Shown one piece after another: positions 60,487 to 64,000 of a DNA stretch of 64,000 nt. Position numbers and translations under genes: made by a program. Every line of letters begins with the position of its first letter. The first letter of the stretch is position 1. Below the pieces are notes generated by a model that was not told the DNA's origin, did no database searches, and saw only the letters and a list, made by a program, of their open reading frames with translations. Source of the DNA: Chrysaora quinquecirrha (lineage: Eukaryota; Cnidaria; Scyphozoa; Semaeostomeae; Pelagiidae); NCBI GenBank assembly GCA_014526335.1, contig JACTAT010000037.1:10275315-10339314 (forward strand). Reading direction: 5' to 3'.

Positions 60487-61750
60487 TTAAATCACTTGAG
60501 ACAGAATTTCTACCGCTCGCAAGTGGCTGCTTGTTCAATTCCCGAGTTCTCTGTTTGTTCTGCAATTTTAATTTTGTCCTTAATTTCAGAAAATTAAATT
60601 TAGTTGTTGCTGTTGCTCTTGCTTTCAATTCAATTTCAGTAGAAAATTGTCAAAAAATTGTCTGATGGTGGTGTGATTTTAGCACTAAATAAAGGCACAT
60701 TTCTACTTCAGCAGTAACATAATGGGCCTTTGAGAAAGATTATTTAATCAGCTGGATAATATTCATTTGAACAATGTCTTGCCGACTTTTGCAGAGAAAT
60801 AAAATTGCTCAGCTTGATAAAATAACAACTTTTCTAAATAAGAAAGATGATGGCCTAAATGCTCCAAATCAAAGTGAAGGTAAAAACTATAGCGTAGCCT
60901 TGTACCTGTAAAAAGACCACGTGTGATTTGTTTTGTTGTATTTAGTGTTAAGGAGTTAAGGGTAAAGTTTTGGACAGGGTTTTAGGGCTAGGGTTTTTGA
61001 TTATGAGTTTTATATCAAAGAAAAAGCGGAAGGGAGATTTTTTGTTTTGAAATTAACTAAACTTGTACATACTAGATATTATGATATATTGAAAAAAACT
61101 GTTGCAAAGACATCGATTTCAGGTCAGTGACCCCAAGAATAAAGCTCTGTACTACTGTTATGGTTTTCTCCTTAGGTCCAAATTTTGAACTACGAAATGA
61201 GTCCCTTTAAAAATTTTGAACAAAAATATACTTCAACAGGTACCAGACTCAAATTTGAATCATCAAAAATGCGAATCTTTTTCCAATGACATTTAAGTGC
61301 ATTATGTTATTAATAAAATTTCAAGGCTGCATTCCATTTTCTTCTTAGGCCTGAAGAGGCCTTCAGCATGGGGAAAACAATTCCTATTGTTTCTGGTGTA
61401 GATGTAAATACTGTTGGTGTAACCTCTGGTGCCAGGTTTACACAGAATGTGCCCCAGTTTGAGAAGATCAGGCATTCTACTCATTGATTAGAATATTAAC
61501 AAACATATTTCAGGCACAATTATACAGTGTTATGTTTTCTTATGAAGCACTATTATTATTTTAATTATTCAAAATCTTTATACAGGATTACATTTCAATT
61601 GTACATACATTGCTAATAACATTAGTCAATCAGCTGGCATGATTTTACTACTCACCTGGCTGAATCAAGCAAAATATAGCTCAAAAGATAGCTGTTTAGG
61701 ACCTTGAATAAGAAAAATGATTTTGAAAATGGTAGCCTAGCGGGGAAATC

Positions 61751-61764
61751 GGGGGGGGGGGGGG
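61751..61764. repeat. G homopolymer of 14
   Basis: An uninterrupted run of 14 G on the + strand. Such runs are prone to sequencing and assembly error. Confidence 0.9.
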
Positions 61765-61830
61765 CAAAGGTTTCAGAAGTGGCTGCGGAAGAGAAAATAC
61801 AGTTTTCATCTTATATCTATCTGCAAGGCT

Positions 61831-62660
61831 TTGAAAAAAGAAGTAAACAAACTTTCCAAGAACAAGCAATCAGACCCTTTTAATGAGATTCCTAGAGTTG
61901 ATGCAGTGAAAAGCTCAACGCACTTCAGTGTAAAAACATCTGAAAGGAACAGATCTCAAAAGTTCAACATGATTCAAATCAAGATAACTTCTGGAATAAA
62001 TGGAAGAAGGAATTTGATGAAAATATCTCACAAAACCCATGGCAATTCAGGATAGTCTAATATGGGAAGACTAGTAAAAAAAAGCTTTTTGCATCGGATG
62101 AATTAGAAGGTACTGGACAATACTTTGAGACAGCTAATAGCGTTAATAGTGATAAACCAATGCTATCCAAGGAAATGGATAATAAAGAATTCTCTAAAGC
62201 TGTTGGAAAATTGAAAAACAAAAAAGCTTTGGGATTTGACGGTATATAAGCAATAAAATGATAAGAAATAGCCCTTGCGACCTGTTTTAATTGATAAAAA
62301 TGACATTTAACTTGGTCCTTACAACAGGAACAATGCCTAAAACTTGGTGCAAAGGACTTATTACGCAAATAAACATGTTGAGCGTAGAAAGGAATAGAAT
62401 GGTGGTATGTCTGAAAATTTAAAAATGATCGGCAAAATTCTATGAAGTCAAAAAGCACAATTCTTCAAAGATGAGTGCTGAATCTGATGTATAACAAAGC
62501 GATTTGATAGACAGTGCCGGGTGGTGAAAAGTAATTCAAGCCCTGAAAGTGCCAGGTTCTAGAAATTTCTGTCTGATCAAGCTATCAATCGAATGATACC
62601 ATTCCTTACATAAATGAATGGTTTCGTCCCAGGCTGGGAAGAAATCACATTTGGCTACCA
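61831..62660 (+). pseudogene. LINE-type reverse transcriptase fragment, degenerate
   Basis: Protein-like frames on the + strand read FETANSVNSD, then KEFSKAVGKLKNKKALGFDG (about 62175-62245), which is the conserved start of non-LTR retrotransposon RT (normally LKNKKAPGPDG). After a stop comes FNLVLTTGTMPKTWCKGLIT (about 62305-62365), the next RT motif, and NGFVPGW near 62612 fits the following FxPG motif at about the expected distance. Several stops and frame changes make it dead. The clade is not determined; the motifs suit Jockey/CR1/L2-like elements. Confidence 0.7.
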
Positions 62661-64000
62661 ATTGTTAAAATGATAGAATGCCATAAGTTGCGCTGAATAC
62701 ATTCACAAACCGTAGCTGAGCGAGAGAGTATATAAGAAGAAATGGAAGAAGTTACCCGTTGTGATTTTCCGTGTCACGGACGGTGAAGCAAATTCTTCAC
62801 GAATTCAAGATGGTTTTCCTATTTAGCTTATTCATAATCATATCTGATATCTAGAGATATCTGAAAAAGGTACAGGTCCAAGTTCAACATTGAAAATGAG
62901 ATAAATCTCTACGACCTTTTTTTAAGATTGAAGCACTTCTGGCCTTTCGCCGTGTTTCTTGTCAAACATTGAAAGGTTTTTAAGAATTTTCTCGCCAACT
63001 TTATGAAAAGAAGATCAGGGACACAAATCTTTTGCGATATAACCTCAATAATACCGTTTCCTTATAGTATAACCAATTGTCAATAATAGCTATTTTGTAA
63101 AGAGCCAAATTTACATGCTCTGATATTTTGTATCCATTATTTTAAGATTTCCAGCAGTTTCTTTACTACAAATGTTTAGCATTTAGGTCACTTTCTCTGA
63201 CGAATGACTCCAGAAATTTAGGGCTGTCATCTAAATCTTGCAAAAAAGCTGTAACCAAATAATATTGCTACAAGAAACAATTGCGGCTGCTTTGGCTGAT
63301 GGACTTTAATTCACCGACTCGAACATTCCTTTACAAATTTTGATAATATCAGCCAGCAGTCATGATTCATGGGGGGAAGCGTGATAAAGAGTAAATTCGA
63401 AAAAGGCAATATTTGTCTCAAAAAATGCCATTGTCCAGTAATTTTGCCCAAATTTCTAGAGTTTGTAATTAAAAGAAATAACCAGCACTCAGAGACGTCT
63501 TTATATAAATGACCTTATATGGTAAAGGGTTACATAACGTGACCAGTCAAGCTCCTGTTAAAATGAAAGATTAAGGCCTAAGCTCTTATCTTGGGTGTCT
63601 TCCTTGGCATTAAGGCTAGTATTACGAATTTATGGCAAAGAAGAGTATTTCTCATCCGTAGAGGCTTTTTACCGGAAGCGACAAGTTTACCCCCCCCCCC
63701 ATTTTCACCTTAAGCTACTATTTCCAAATGTCCATCATCATTTTTCATTACCAGGGTTCTAAGAACTCTCTTTTGAGATATTTTTCGTTTGATTGGCCAG
63801 GTGGTGTCCTGTGAAAATAACGGTCAGATTTAAAAATAGGTAAAAATATGTAACAAAGTTAAAAGTTATGTAAGGTAGTATGCAGGATACAATAATTTAT
63901 TTACATTTTGAAATAATCAGTTGTAAGATCTCTAAAGGATGATAAACTGTCAATTTCACGTTGTTCTGAAGGCAATGAATTATAGAGTTTCATTCCCACT
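62661..64000. other. Unassigned sequence at the window end
   Basis: No gene recognised. It includes an 11-C run at 63690-63700. Part of it may be the rest of the LINE fragment, but I cannot follow motifs past about 62660. Confidence 0.35.

Noticed and set aside
61335..61385. Hammerhead-like CTGAAGAGGCCTTCAGC with GAAAAC
   Set aside because: Helix II cannot be formed with the required closing pair and there is no helix I; the match to the core is superficial.

Overview
This window looks like metazoan nuclear DNA. It is AT-rich and has two conserved genes cut into many short exons with GT-AG introns, surrounded by dense repeats. I favour a cnidarian, perhaps an anthozoan, from the intron-rich genes, the short-LTR GalEa-like Copia, the GIY-YIG Penelope-like element and the GTTGGCCAAC-type MITE. 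That placement is inference. There are no prokaryotic features, CRISPR arrays or operons.

Two host genes lie on the + strand. MOCS3/UBA4 (3802-11885, 12 exons found, 377 residues plus a partial first codon) is the E1-like adenylyltransferase/rhodanese that activates small ubiquitin-like sulfur carriers for tRNA thiolation and molybdenum cofactor synthesis. MCM8 (27791-55733, 31 exons found, 745 residues plus a partial first codon) is an MCM-family helicase subunit that works with MCM9 in homologous recombination. All exon phases join without stops, so both genes look intact except for N-terminal exons I could not find (about 80-90 residues each, compared with human proteins). The two genes do unrelated jobs; I see no evidence that they are co-regulated.

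Layout: 1-1.1 kb is a TA-flanked TIR element. 1.96-3.33 kb is a 62-bp minisatellite with a six-unit higher-order repeat. 3.8-11.9 kb is MOCS3, whose first visible intron holds a Penelope-like element with inverted arms, a 13-bp target duplication and a hammerhead-like motif. 11.9-19.1 kb is mostly unassigned, with foldback and MITE-like pieces and one unidentified antisense coding-like block. 19.1-27.6 kb is a composite block bounded by 29-bp inverted repeats and a 5-bp direct repeat; it holds a roughly 22-bp minisatellite, about 19 copies of a 156-bp satellite and a decayed Copia element with only its 5' LTR. 27.8-55.7 kb is MCM8, whose introns hold at least five mobile elements, including a 4.75-kb near-palindromic foldback and a composite repeat that joins a tRNA-like unit to a hammerhead-like motif. 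55.7-64 kb has no recognisable host gene but has three more MITEs, a diverged minisatellite and a LINE reverse-transcriptase fragment.

The items most worth following up are the composite tRNA-like/hammerhead-like repeat (two target-duplicated copies and two fragments), the 8.5-kb inverted-repeat-bounded satellite/Copia block, the giant foldback inside MCM8, and the recurrence of TTAA-flanked MITEs.
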